This document shows, piece by piece, positions 17,049 through 25,547 of a stretch of DNA of 44,137 nt. The stretch is from Bacillus sp. ISL-34 (GTDB taxonomy: Bacteria > Bacillota > Bacilli > Bacillales > DSM-1321). The notes under the pieces are model-generated. The model saw only the letters and a program-made list of their open reading frames with translations. It was not told where the DNA came from and searched no databases. Both the position numbers and the translations under genes were made by a program. Numbering within the stretch: the first letter of the stretch is position 1; each line of letters opens with the position of its first letter. Where the stretch lies: the NCBI RefSeq assembly GCF_018613325.1, contig NZ_JAGGQJ010000042.1:1-44137 (forward strand), given 5' to 3'.

Positions 17049-17060
17049 TGGACCGTCAAC

Positions 17061-17216
17061 AATTTTGTGTGAATAATGAGTCCCTTTTCCTGCAGACTGC
17101 CCTTTAATCACAGGGGTGCGAAGCTCTGCCTGTGACTGTTCGAACCAAATATGGTACCACAGTGCGAAACGCTGGTCACACTCTCTCTTCTGTGAATTGT
17201 TTGCTTATAAGAAGAA
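17061..17216 (+). ncRNA. possible structured leader RNA upstream of the second proline dehydrogenase
   Basis: GTGTGA (17067-17072) can pair with TCACAC (17176-17181), closing a region that holds TCACAGG/CCTGTGA (17108-17114 with 17129-17135), a GCG-AAA-CGC hairpin (17164-17172) and GCAG-A-CTGC (17092-17100). The sequence GTGCGAA occurs twice, and a TATGGTACCACAG element is vaguely T-box-like, but the AGGGTGG/CCCT pairing of a real T-box is absent. No coding potential. It could be a riboswitch-like leader, a transcript-processing site or chance. Confidence 0.35.
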
Positions 17217-17327
17217 TTAGAAGTAAAAGCGTTTTATGTTTGTATCTTAATAAGTAAATTCCTAGGATTAACGCTAAATATAACTGAATTGGTAAAAAGC
17301 CCGTTCAAAATGATGGAGGTAACTATT

Positions 17328-18314
17328 TTGACAATTACAAAAGATTTTTTTATTATGCTTTCACAAAATAAGATGCTTAATAGCGGTGCAAAACGATGGG
17401 GGCTTAAACTTGGTGCCCAGTCTGTCGTAGCAGGAACGAATATTGAAGAAATGGTGAAGAGTGTTAAAGAATTGAATGCAAATGGAATTTCTGCAACAAT
17501 CGATAACCTTGGTGAGTTTGTATTTGAAAAGAAAGAAGCCATGCAGGCGAAAGAAAGAATTCTTGCCGTTATTGAAGCTATTTATCAGCATCAATTAGAT
17601 GCCCATATTTCCTTAAAGCCTACTCAACTGGGCCAGGATATTGATTATAGTTTCTGCCTTGAAAATCTATCGGAAATTGTTGAAAATGCGTACAAAAATA
17701 ATGTATTTATCAATTTTGATATGGAAGATCATGGTCATCTTCAGTCATCATTTGATTTAATTGATGAACTCTCCAAAGACTATAATAATATTGGAACGGT
17801 TATTCAGGCTTACTTTTATAATGCGAAAGATATGATTACAAAATATAAAAATCACCGGTTAAGAATCGTAAAAGGCGCCTATAAAGAATCTGAAAATGTC
17901 GCATATCAAGACAAAAAAGATATTGATCAAAATTTCATTGATTTAATCGAGTTCCATCTCCTGCATGGTAAATTTACTTCCATTGCTACACATGATCACC
18001 ATATCATTAATCATGTGAAAAAGTTCGCGAAAAAGAATAACATACCAGCAGAGAAATATGAATTCCAAATGCTTTACGGATTCAGAAAAGATATGCAGTT
18101 GAGTTTAGCCAAGGAAGGATACAATTTTTGTACTTACGTTCCGTTTGGAGTGGATTGGTATGGGTACTTTATGCGCCGTTTGGCGGAGCGTCCCCAAAAC
18201 CTTAACTTAGTAGCCAAACAGACATTTAACAAAAAAACGAACACATTAATTGGTATTGGCGCTGGTGCGTTTTTATTAGGAAGAATCAGCAAGAAGAAAC
18301 CAACTAAAGTATAA
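17328..18314 (+). CDS. proline dehydrogenase (second copy) with C-terminal hydrophobic tail
   Basis: 328 aa from TTG 17328, chosen because GGAGGT lies 8 nt upstream; the in-frame ATG-like start at 17289 has none. Same motifs as the first copy: RIVKGAYKE, TYVPFG and GYFMRRLAERPQN, so it should be active on proline. The two copies look roughly half identical, with lysine-rich surface differences. After the catalytic domain it has about 25 extra residues including the hydrophobic LIGIGAGAFLLG, which may tether it to the membrane. Followed by the BrnQ-type carrier. An isoenzyme for different induction conditions or substrate is likely. Confidence 0.9.
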   Translation: MTITKDFFIMLSQNKMLNSGAKRWGLKLGAQSVVAGTNIEEMVKSVKELNANGISATIDNLGEFVFEKKEAMQAKERILAVIEAIYQHQLDAHISLKPTQLGQDIDYSFCLENLSEIVENAYKNNVFINFDMEDHGHLQSSFDLIDELSKDYNNIGTVIQAYFYNAKDMITKYKNHRLRIVKGAYKESENVAYQDKKDIDQNFIDLIEFHLLHGKFTSIATHDHHIINHVKKFAKKNNIPAEKYEFQMLYGFRKDMQLSLAKEGYNFCTYVPFGVDWYGYFMRRLAERPQNLNLVAKQTFNKKTNTLIGIGAGAFLLGRISKKKPTKV

Positions 18315-18405
18315 AGAAATATGCAGCCATTTATTTGCAGGATATTTTAGGAAGGGCTCTTTCAGCCGTTCCCGCAGCTTTCATAAGTATTAAGGGGGAA
18401 TAACA

Positions 18406-19767
18406 ATGGATAAGAAAGTGTCCTTTTCGCAAGTGCTGTCAATTGGTTTAATGCTCTTTGCCATGTTTTTAGGAGCGGGCAACGTTATATTTGCTCCGAT
18501 GTTAGGTCAACAGGCGGGAACAAACACCTGGCTTGCCATGGGAGGTTTTTTGATAACAGGTGTTGGGCTAGTTTTACTAGCTATCATTGCACTAACTCGT
18601 GGAGGTGGTACTGTAGAAAAACTTGCAGGAAGGGTCCATCCACGCTTTGCAACATTTTTTTCGATATTGCTTTTTCTGACACTGGGACCTATCTATGTTA
18701 TTCCTAGAACAACATCTGTTGTCTATGAAATTTCTTTAAATCCATTGATTCAAAGTGAAGCAAATGAAAGGCTGTATCTGTTTGTATTTTCAGTACTATT
18801 TATTCTATTGACGGTTTTACTCTCTTGGGATACAAAAAAGTTTGTAGATAACTTGGGTAAAATTATAACTCCTATTTTCTCGATTTTGCTAGGAGTATTG
18901 ATTATAAAATCATTTATCACACCTATGGGCAAAATAGGTAATCCTCAGGAAGGATACTTAGATGGTGTTTTCTTAAAAGGATTTACACAAGGATACTATA
19001 CAATGGACATACTTGCTGCTTTTATATTTGGAGGTATTTTCATTAAGACAATTAGTTCTTTAGGAATAAAATCTGAAAAAGAAGTTTCTAAGCTATTTAT
19101 TAAAGCAGGAATCATAACAATTTTCGGATTAATCGCCTTACAAGTTTCAATGGCTTGGATAGGTGCTTCTAGTGTGGATGCAATTGGTTTAAAAGAAAAT
19201 GGTGGGGAAGTTCTAGCGGAGAGTGCCATCGCTCTTTTTGGGAAATTTGGAATTTACATTATTGGAACAGTTATTTTTCTGACAGGGATTACTACCAATG
19301 TTGCTTGCCTAGCAGCTGTTTCCGAATACTTTGAAAGAATTATGCCGCTTTTAAGTTACAAAAAATGGCTAATAGTTTTTTCTATCCTAGGGTTAATTAT
19401 TACAAATTTTGGATTGAATACAATTTTAACTTTAGCATCCCCTATATTGCTCCTGCTTTACCCTTTGGCAATTGCTTTGATTGCTTTAATATTTGCCAAT
19501 AATCTGTTTAAAGGTTATCAGTCTGTATATGTGAGTACTGTAGTAGGAGTCGGATTGGTTGCTCTGCTTGATTCTTTAAAAGAGGCTCATATCTTAACAA
19601 ATGCAATTAACAATACATTTGGATTCATTCCATTATTCGAGCATGGCGTTGGATGGATTAGCACAGGATTAGTGGGCTTTTTGATTGGGCTAATAGTCGC
19701 AAAAACCAAAAAAGAATCCAGCGTAATTATTGATATAGCTGGACAAGAAAATGATAAAGTTTCGTAA
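18406..19767 (+). CDS. brnQ: BrnQ-family (LIVCS) amino-acid carrier
   Basis: 453 aa, about twelve membrane helices, sodium-coupled carrier. N-terminal family signature MLFAMFLGAGNVIFAPMLGQ (residues 17-36). AAGGGGGAA before the ATG. BrnQ proteins import Leu/Ile/Val; being the last gene of the proline block and the only transporter there, it may instead carry proline or be chosen for mixed peptide-derived amino acids. That reassignment is an inference from position only. Confidence 0.85.
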   Translation: MDKKVSFSQVLSIGLMLFAMFLGAGNVIFAPMLGQQAGTNTWLAMGGFLITGVGLVLLAIIALTRGGGTVEKLAGRVHPRFATFFSILLFLTLGPIYVIPRTTSVVYEISLNPLIQSEANERLYLFVFSVLFILLTVLLSWDTKKFVDNLGKIITPIFSILLGVLIIKSFITPMGKIGNPQEGYLDGVFLKGFTQGYYTMDILAAFIFGGIFIKTISSLGIKSEKEVSKLFIKAGIITIFGLIALQVSMAWIGASSVDAIGLKENGGEVLAESAIALFGKFGIYIIGTVIFLTGITTNVACLAAVSEYFERIMPLLSYKKWLIVFSILGLIITNFGLNTILTLASPILLLLYPLAIALIALIFANNLFKGYQSVYVSTVVGVGLVALLDSLKEAHILTNAINNTFGFIPLFEHGVGWISTGLVGFLIGLIVAKTKKESSVIIDIAGQENDKVS

Positions 19768-19858
19768 TAATCAACCAGTTGAAGGGACAGAATTGGAAAA
19801 AAGACAAAATTACTCCTTAGGAACCGGTCATTGAAACAGAACCAGATCTTTTTACCAG

Positions 19859-20041
19859 ATAGGTTCAGCAGTTGGCCTAGCTATTATGGTTTCCATTGCA
19901 GCGGCAACGTCCGCCAGTACCGCAGTGAACCCGGTAGACGCTCTTAACGAGGGCTATCAACAAGCGTTCTTCTGGTCCGGTATGGTGGCTTTTGCAGGTG
20001 CAATATTAGCGCTACTGTTTGTCCGATTACCAAAGCGGTAG
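19859..20041 (+). pseudogene. C-terminal fragment of an MFS efflux transporter
   Basis: Reads IGSAVGLAIMVSIAAATSAS...NEGYQQAFFWSGMVAFAGAI...FVRLPKR to a TAG. This is the last two helices of a drug-efflux MFS protein (EmrB/QacA type). No start and no upstream part. G+C is visibly higher than in the flanks. The rest of 19768-20110 shows no other gene. Confidence 0.7.
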
Positions 20042-20115
20042 AATCAAATGGTCCAAAGTAATGTAATCGCAATCCCTATTTTCTATATATTGGATATGGG
20101 AGTATAGTTGAAAAG

Positions 20116-20145
20116 GGTTGTTCCTAAGACGGAACAGCCTTTTTC
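20116..20145 (+). terminator. rho-independent terminator
   Basis: GGTTGTTCC (20116-20124) and GGAACAGCC (20131-20139), one G-T pair, followed by five T's. Confidence 0.75.
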
Positions 20146-20243
20146 CATTTACATAAGGTCAACCGCGCTTAATATTAAATTTGCAGCATCTATATCAAAT
20201 CGAAATGAGAGATGTAAAGTGTTTAACTTTAAAGCAGAAAAAA

Positions 20244-20268
20244 TAAAAAACCACTCAGAGTGGTTTTT
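20244..20268. terminator. terminator after the 52-aa minus-strand gene
   Basis: AAAACCACT and AGTGGTTTT form a perfect 9-bp stem around CAG with A/T runs both sides; it reaches the stop codon of the gene at 20268. Confidence 0.8.
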
Positions 20269-20426
20269 TAATCGCGCATTGCTCCTGCCTCTCGGGAAGT
20301 CATTGCACCTTGTCCTTCGCTTACATCTTTTTGAATTTCTTGTTTTACTTTTTGTGGATCAGTTCCGCTAAATTCTGGTTTCATAATAGAACCCAAGTTC
20401 TTTTTAGCTTGTTGATTCTGTTGCAT
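20268..20426 (-). CDS. 52-aa hydrophilic protein, gamma-SASP-like in composition
   Basis: Gln/Lys-rich (starts MQQNQQAKKNLGSIMKPEFS, ends AMTSREAGAMRD). GAAGGAGGAC lies 5 nt before the ATG and a terminator abuts the stop, so it is a complete single-gene unit. Size and composition resemble minor small acid-soluble spore proteins of Bacillus, but I do not recognise the exact family. A role in spores is only suggested. Confidence 0.7.
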   Translation of the reverse strand: MQQNQQAKKNLGSIMKPEFSGTDPQKVKQEIQKDVSEGQGAMTSREAGAMRD

Positions 20427-20585
20427 ACAAGTCCTCCTTCATCTATTGTTTAACAATCTTATTATTCACAAATAGCCTCAGTATATCCAGAGGATTTGAG
20501 CCTGCTTGCTAGGACAGCCCCTTTTTAATTTAACTAACGTAGAGTCGATATTTTCACAGCAGAGATTAATTCCTGTCCTGTCAGG

Positions 20586-21076
20586 GATAGGGCTTTTGCC
20601 AATTCCTTCAACAAGGAATTAGAATTAGAATTAGAATTAGACCATCTTGGAACTAGCATAAGAGTAAGAGGTGTTATAGGAACGGTTGTGGTTTTAACTA
20701 CCATATTTCAACTTGCTACTTGGGGATTTGAACGTAAAGATCAAAAAGACGAAATGGGTAGGGAAATTACCGCAGCAAGTGCAAAAACAAGTTATCATAT
20801 CTTAACAATTTTCTTTGTATATTTCGGATTTTAGACCGTATTATCTTTTTAAGAAAAAATGATTTTGGAAATATATCTTTATTTGCAACCCTTTGTCTTA
20901 CTTTAGTTGTCTTTCCTATTGTTCAATTCTTTTCATCTAGACGTTATATTAATGTAACCCATACACAAAAAGCCTTAGATTCTATTGAATTCAAGGCTTT
21001 TCGAACTGTAACCTTATTTTCGCTTAACCTTTTTATTCCATTATTGGAATCTATGCCCATAACTGAAAAAGTATAG
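20586..21076 (+). pseudogene. membrane protein remnant with one frameshift
   Basis: First part (ELDHLGTSIRVRGVIGTVV to FFVYFGF) stops at a TAG at 20832. The reading continues one frame over as DRIIFLRKNDFGNISLFATL... to a TAG at 21074; joining them near 20822 gives a continuous protein with about four hydrophobic segments. No start codon with a ribosome site is seen. Four GAATTA units (20616-20639) encode a Glu-Leu run near the 5' end. Family not recognised. Confidence 0.6.
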
Positions 21077-21110
21077 TATCATGAATAGGTATTTCAAACA
21101 AGGAGGGGAT

Positions 21111-21631
21111 ATGACCAAAACCATTGGCCTTATTTGTGGTAGTTTACGTCATTGCTGAATCATTGACAGTCATGGATGATTCCGCCCAATTTTGTTGGAT
21201 CGAAATAAAAGATCTTCCTTTCTTTAACGAAGACTGAGAAGCGGCGACGTTCCAGAGACAGTAACATCATTTAAGCCGGCTATTCAAGAAGTGGACGGTA
21301 TTATTATCGTGAGTCCAGAATACAATTCAGGAATTCCGGGCGCTCTAAAAAATGCATTGGACTGGGTATCAAGACCTCGTGAGTCCGCTGTTCTTAGTAG
21401 AAAACCCGTTGGCTTAATCGGAGCAATGGGGGAATAGGTACTGCCTTTGCCCAAATTTAAACCAGACAAATACTAGAAGCCATGCAAGCTAATGTCGTTC
21501 CATTTCAAAAAGTACTAATTTCGCAAGTACACGAAAAGATTGACTTCAATTAGAAAGCGCTTACTGACGAAATAACAAAACGATTACAACAATTTATTCA
21601 TTGGATCGATCACACTCCTATTCTAGTTTAA
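21111..21631 (+). pseudogene. NADPH-dependent FMN reductase remnant
   Basis: Begins with a good ribosome site (AGGAGGGG) and MTKTIGLICGSLR, the flavodoxin-like FMN-binding start, but hits a stop after 15 codons. Later pieces in other frames read VDGIIIVSPEYNSGIPGALK and ALDWVSRPRESAVLSRKPVG, the SPEYN motif of azoreductase/chromate-reductase family proteins. At least four stops or frameshifts, so it is dead. Confidence 0.8.
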
Positions 21632-21649
21632 CAAAAGGAGATTATCAGT

Positions 21650-21848
21650 TTTAGATAAACTTCTTTTAAGTTACATTCATGATAAAAAAGGTATTAGATG
21701 GGGAATTGTTACAAAAACAGAAAATGAATCATCGGAACAATAGGATTTCATGCTTGGAGTCCGCAACATAAAACGTGAATAAATAGGCTACGGGATTCAT
21801 CCGTATTATTGGAGAATAGGATATATATCGGAATATTTTTTGGAGGTA
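21650..21848 (+). pseudogene. GNAT acetyltransferase (RimJ type) remnant
   Basis: Pieces KKGIRWGIVTKTEN, then in another frame IIGTIGFHAWSPQHK, then IGYGIHPYYWRIGY. These are consecutive blocks of a ribosomal-protein-alanine acetyltransferase-like GNAT domain. Its end runs straight into the ribosome site of the alpha/beta hydrolase. Confidence 0.7.
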
Positions 21849-21853
21849 GAAAA

Positions 21854-22690
21854 ATGGCAAAAATTACTGTAGGAACCGAAAATCAAACACCGATTGAACT
21901 ATATTATGAGGATCATGGTACAGGGAAGCCAGTAGTATTAATTCACGGTTGGCCATTAAGTGGCCGATCTTGGGAATATCAAGTTCCTGCTCTCGTTGAG
22001 GCTGGATACAGAGTCATAACTTATGACCGTCGAGGGTTCGGGAACTCTTCTCAGCCATGGAACGGTTACGATTATGATACATTCGCTACTGATTTACATC
22101 TGTTACTAGAGCATTTGGATCTCCAAAGTGTGACACTGGTCGGATTTTCAATGGGGGGTGGAGAAGTAGCCCGCTATATCGGAACTTTTGGAACAAATAG
22201 AGTAGAGAAGGCTGTATTTGCAGGAGCTGTACCACCATTTCTTTACAAGTCAGCAGAACATGCTGAGGGAGCATTTGATGATGCAGTAATTCAAGAATTA
22301 GAAAATGGAGTAAAAAATGATCGCCTAGCATTTCTTGATGAGTTTACGAGAGGATTTTTTGCTGCTGGAGATCGAACTGACTTAGTCAGTGAACCATTCC
22401 GACTTTACAATAGGGATATTGCAGCGGGTGCATCGCCTAAAGGGACACTAGATTGTATTTCTGCTTTCAGCAAAACGGATTTCAGAGGAGATTTAGCCAA
22501 GTTTAATATACCTACCCTTGTTCTTCATAGTGATTCAGATGCAATTGTTCCATTTGAATATAGTGGGAAGCTGACACATGAAGCAATTCCTGATTCTAAG
22601 GTAACTTTAATAAAGGGTGGTCCACATGGGTTCAATGCAACACATGCCAAAGAATTTAATGAAGCACTGCTAACATTTTTAAAGGGTTGA
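21854..22690 (+). CDS. alpha/beta hydrolase, non-haem chloroperoxidase/esterase type
   Basis: 278 aa, start at ATG 21854 with TGGAGGT 8 nt upstream; an upstream in-frame start at 21809 lies in the GNAT remnant. Catalytic triad visible: nucleophile Ser in VGFSMGGGE (about residue 98), Asp in HSDSDAIVPF (about 228), His in GGPHGFN (about 257). HGWPLSGRSW forms the oxyanion region. Typical of cofactor-free haloperoxidases/arylesterases, which hydrolyse esters and can make peracids. Stands alone between remnants and a terminator. Natural substrate unknown. Confidence 0.88.
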   Translation: MAKITVGTENQTPIELYYEDHGTGKPVVLIHGWPLSGRSWEYQVPALVEAGYRVITYDRRGFGNSSQPWNGYDYDTFATDLHLLLEHLDLQSVTLVGFSMGGGEVARYIGTFGTNRVEKAVFAGAVPPFLYKSAEHAEGAFDDAVIQELENGVKNDRLAFLDEFTRGFFAAGDRTDLVSEPFRLYNRDIAAGASPKGTLDCISAFSKTDFRGDLAKFNIPTLVLHSDSDAIVPFEYSGKLTHEAIPDSKVTLIKGGPHGFNATHAKEFNEALLTFLKG

Positions 22691-22858
22691 TTACAAATGA
22701 CCGTAAATTGTTGCAAGCTGATCGATAAAAATCGTTTTTTTGATAAAATCAACATGAATATAGCAGAACCACTTTAAAAACGAGTGCGGGTTTATTAAGG
22801 AAGACAAAAAAGGTCAGCGTTTTTTATAAAAGAACAATCCAATTTAATAGTAATATAA

Positions 22859-22897
22859 GGGCATGTTTTGATAATCTTTTTTCAAAACATGCCCTTT
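22859..22897. terminator. rho-independent terminator after the hydrolase
   Basis: GGGCATGTTTTGA (22859-22871) pairs with TCAAAACATGCCC (22882-22894), a perfect 13-bp stem. The following 22900-23020 has only CTAACGGGC (22938-22946), perhaps a scrap of the triple-hairpin repeat. Confidence 0.8.
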
Positions 22898-23021
22898 CTA
22901 TTTATTCCTTCATAGTTAATGGCTCCTTTCGTATGACTAACGGGCGTAGTATTTACAGAGAAGAAAGCGAGAATTACATGAGAAATATGTCCTCAGCTAT
23001 TGCGATTTCGACCGAAAAAAG

Positions 23022-23048
23022 CGATTTGGAAAAATTCCAAATCGACAT
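23022..23048 (-). terminator. terminator of the blaR1-blaI operon
   Basis: CGATTTGGAA (23022-23031) and TTCCAAATCG (23035-23044) form a 10-bp perfect stem, with an A run on its plus-strand left side giving a U tract for minus-strand transcripts. Confidence 0.8.
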
Positions 23049-23059
23049 TTTTACTATTA

Positions 23060-23440
23060 TTACTTGTTAGGTTTCTTATTTAAAATAGAGCGTAGTTCAT
23101 TGATATCATCATCAGATAGGGTATCTTCCTGAATGAATTGGACAAGCATGGACTTCAGAGTACCTCCATAGATACGGTTGATAAATGATTCGGTCTCGGC
23201 ACGCCGGCACTCTTCCTGTGTATAGAGCGGGTAAAAGGTGTAAACTCTTAGATTTTTATTGACACCTACTACATCTTTTTGAACCAATCGATCGAGAAGA
23301 GTGCGTATGGTTTTCGGCTTCCAATCGGTACTCTCCTGTAAGGAAACTATGATGTCATTTGCTGCTTGAGGGGCTTTATCCCAAAGCACGTTCATGATTT
23401 CCCATTCTGATTCTGATATGCTAGGAATGTTTTTCTCCAT
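23060..23440 (-). CDS. blaI: BlaI/MecI-type beta-lactamase repressor
   Basis: 126 aa from ATG 23440 (GGAGGGG upstream; an in-frame ATG at 23455 overlaps that site). The winged helix is recognisable (ISESEWEIMNVLWDKAPQAA, WKPKTIRTLLDRLVQKDVV) and a C-terminal dimer arm follows. It overlaps the end of blaR1 by 20 bp, so the two are translationally coupled. Binds TACA/TGTA dyads such as those at 25337-25384 and is cleaved or released after BlaR1 senses a beta-lactam. Confidence 0.9.
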   Translation of the reverse strand: MEKNIPSISESEWEIMNVLWDKAPQAANDIIVSLQESTDWKPKTIRTLLDRLVQKDVVGVNKNLRVYTFYPLYTQEECRRAETESFINRIYGGTLKSMLVQFIQEDTLSDDDINELRSILNKKPNK

Positions 23441-25250
23441 ATTTCTCCCCTCCATTTTCTTTATAGATTCCTAAATCTTTTAAAATTGATAAAGTAATTT
23501 CTCCCGCCTTGCTTCCAGATGAGTCATCTTCATTTTGTATATTGGTAGCAAAGAAATAAGTATTGTTCTTCGTCTCTACATACCCGATAAACCAACCATT
23601 GATGTTTTTTCCATTTACTGCTCCTGTACCTGTTTTTCCTGATAGGCGAGCTTCTTCATTCTTTTCTAAGAGTAGGGCTTCCTTCACAGCTTGGATATTC
23701 ATTTCCTTATATCCCAATTGATTGTAATAAAAGGCTTGCAGCAGTTGGACTTGCTCGACTGGAGAAATTTTCAATGAGGATTCGATCCAGAATTCACCAA
23801 ATCCCCCAGATACATCGGAATTTCCATAATTTATCTCTTGCAGATTGGATTGTATTGTTTCGAATCCTGTTCTACGATCTAATTCTTGGAAATACCAGTT
23901 TACAGATTTTTGTAAAGCAGATGAGACATTCTGATCCATATTCCAAGCAGCATAGGGTTGCTCAGTCCCATCCCATGAAAGGGTGGATTCTTCGGGTGAT
24001 ATCACATTTGATTCTAGTCCAAATAAGGCACTATAGATTTTGTATGTGGAATCAGGTGATACCCGCAACGTACTTTTCTCTTCATTATAAATGAGATATT
24101 GCTGTGCGTTATGATCATATAAAACAAAGCTTCCTTCATACCCTTTAAAAAATTGATGTAAATCCTCGTAAACTGTTCCATCATCATTAAAAAAGTATCG
24201 GTCATTTTCCGTTGCAAATGCGGAAACGAAAGGTAATTGGATTGTCAAAATGATACTGGCCAACACATAAATAAAGACACTTTTTCTTATTGATTTTTTT
24301 GTGGAATGCTTATAGGCAGAAATTTGTTCAATTCGTTTTTTGATTTGAAGCTTCGAACCGTTTAAATGTGTCACTATCTGAAGCTTACTTGACCGTTTTG
24401 AAAGATCCAAAAAATTAATGATTGTATTTCCATATTCACTAAATGAATTATCATCATCTAGTAACTGTAAAACAGATGTATCACATGCAATTTCCCGATC
24501 CAATCTCATTTCTCTAAAAGCAAGCCAGATAAGGGGATTAAACCAATAAATGATTTGATAGAACAAAACCACGTAATTTGTCAGCAAATCCTTGTTTTTA
24601 TAGTGACTTAATTCATGAAGAAAGATATACTCGTAATTTTTTAAGCTAAGCCAGTTTTCATGCTGGGAAGGTAAGACAATATATGTTTGAAAAAGTCCGA
24701 ATATCATTGGGGATTGGACTCTTTTAGAAATAACAATCTTTATTGATTTTTTAATCTGTAGTCTTTTCTTGCATTCTTCGAAAAGCATGAGAACTTCTTG
24801 ATTGGAAAACGGAGAAGAATAATACTTTACCCTTCTAAGTGTGAGCCAGCCACGAACCATAGTAAAGGTAAATAAAAGCATTCCTGACATCCATAAACCC
24901 ATCACTCCAATATGAAGTAAGGACAGGTCCGGCCGATTGACCGATACAGAAAAGTCTTGTATTAGGTGCAGGCCTTGTATCATATCAGTTCCAGTTATTT
25001 TCATATTAGAGCTGGGTGCATTAGTCTGATATGCATCCCCACGGCTAAAGAGAGAACTAAAATTATATAAATCAGTAGGTATGAATGGAAGTGCTAAAGC
25101 CATAAAAAGAAACATCCACAAATGATAGTGCCATTTTGCTGTTAATTGTCTTCCGAACCATTTTCGTATAAGTAGTATAACAGTAACGGAAAATGAAGAC
25201 ACCAATAGACCTATTATAAAATGAGTTAAAAACATGTCCTTCAATACCAA
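23421..25250 (-). CDS. blaR1: BlaR1 beta-lactam sensor/signal-transducing metalloprotease
   Basis: 609 aa, the usual length. The N-terminal part has several membrane helices and the M56 zinc motif HELSH (H212-E213...H216) on the cytoplasmic loop. A membrane pass at about 326-345 leads to an extracellular class D-like penicillin-binding domain with STYK (S401, K404) and KTG near 564. Acylation of S401 by a beta-lactam triggers the protease and relieves BlaI repression. Start uncertain (TTG 25250 or 25244, or ATG 25235). Divergent from the beta-lactamase gene. Confidence 0.92.
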   Translation of the reverse strand: MVLKDMFLTHFIIGLLVSSFSVTVILLIRKWFGRQLTAKWHYHLWMFLFMALALPFIPTDLYNFSSLFSRGDAYQTNAPSSNMKITGTDMIQGLHLIQDFSVSVNRPDLSLLHIGVMGLWMSGMLLFTFTMVRGWLTLRRVKYYSSPFSNQEVLMLFEECKKRLQIKKSIKIVISKRVQSPMIFGLFQTYIVLPSQHENWLSLKNYEYIFLHELSHYKNKDLLTNYVVLFYQIIYWFNPLIWLAFREMRLDREIACDTSVLQLLDDDNSFSEYGNTIINFLDLSKRSSKLQIVTHLNGSKLQIKKRIEQISAYKHSTKKSIRKSVFIYVLASIILTIQLPFVSAFATENDRYFFNDDGTVYEDLHQFFKGYEGSFVLYDHNAQQYLIYNEEKSTLRVSPDSTYKIYSALFGLESNVISPEESTLSWDGTEQPYAAWNMDQNVSSALQKSVNWYFQELDRRTGFETIQSNLQEINYGNSDVSGGFGEFWIESSLKISPVEQVQLLQAFYYNQLGYKEMNIQAVKEALLLEKNEEARLSGKTGTGAVNGKNINGWFIGYVETKNNTYFFATNIQNEDDSSGSKAGEITLSILKDLGIYKENGGEKYGEKHS

Positions 25251-25323
25251 CTCTCTTGACTTTTAAATTTTAAAAAACAGGTATATTTCATATTTATATG
25301 GCTTGAGGGTAAAAAATAAAGAA

Positions 25324-25350
25324 TTGACTTTATTTGATTACATATGTAAT
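25324..25350 (+). promoter_or_regulatory. bla promoter region overlapped by a BlaI operator
   Basis: TTGACT (25324-25329) is a good -35, and a -10-like TAATAC lies 17 bp on. The perfect palindrome ATTACATATGTAAT (25337-25350) between and over them matches the BlaI/MecI operator type (TACA-N2-TGTA). Confidence 0.8.
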
Positions 25351-25351
25351 A

Positions 25352-25384
25352 CTGTACTACAGATGCGATAAGACTACAAATGTA
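25352..25384. promoter_or_regulatory. second BlaI operator in the divergent bla/blaR1 region
   Basis: TACAAATGTA (25375-25384) repeats the TACA/TGTA dyad 38 bp from the first site. A weaker CTGT-ACT-ACAG dyad (25352-25362) lies between. Together they allow one repressor to control both divergent promoters. Confidence 0.65.
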
Positions 25385-25461
25385 ATCTGTTAAAACTCCT
25401 TGCATGAGGGTGTTTTTTCAACTCGTACATAAGAGTCTAATCAAATCAGGAGGACTGCATC

Positions 25462-25476
25462 ATGAACAAAAGATAG
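25462..25476 (+). other. four-codon mini-ORF with strong ribosome site ahead of bla
   Basis: ATG AAC AAA AGA TAG follows TCAGGAGGA at proper spacing, 86 bp before the beta-lactamase start. It could be a leader peptide or the remnant of a longer gene: reading past the stop gives GARDPAAIPGEYLI. Confidence 0.3.
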
Positions 25477-25547
25477 GGTGCAAGAGATCCGGCTGCTATC
25501 CCAGGAGAATACCTAATAAAATTTTTTTAGAAAGAGGTTGAATTTTA

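Noticed and set aside
17140..17190. T-box riboswitch before the second proline dehydrogenase
   Set aside because: TATGGTACCACAG recalls the T-box sequence, but the AGGGTGG...CCCT pairing and a U-rich terminator are missing.
17234..17542. 102-aa minus-strand frame at the start of the second proline dehydrogenase
   Set aside because: Shadow of a conserved gene, Ser/Phe-rich.
20108..20371. 87-aa plus-strand frame near 20.2 kb
   Set aside because: It crosses two terminator hairpins and the 52-aa minus-strand gene with its own strong ribosome site.
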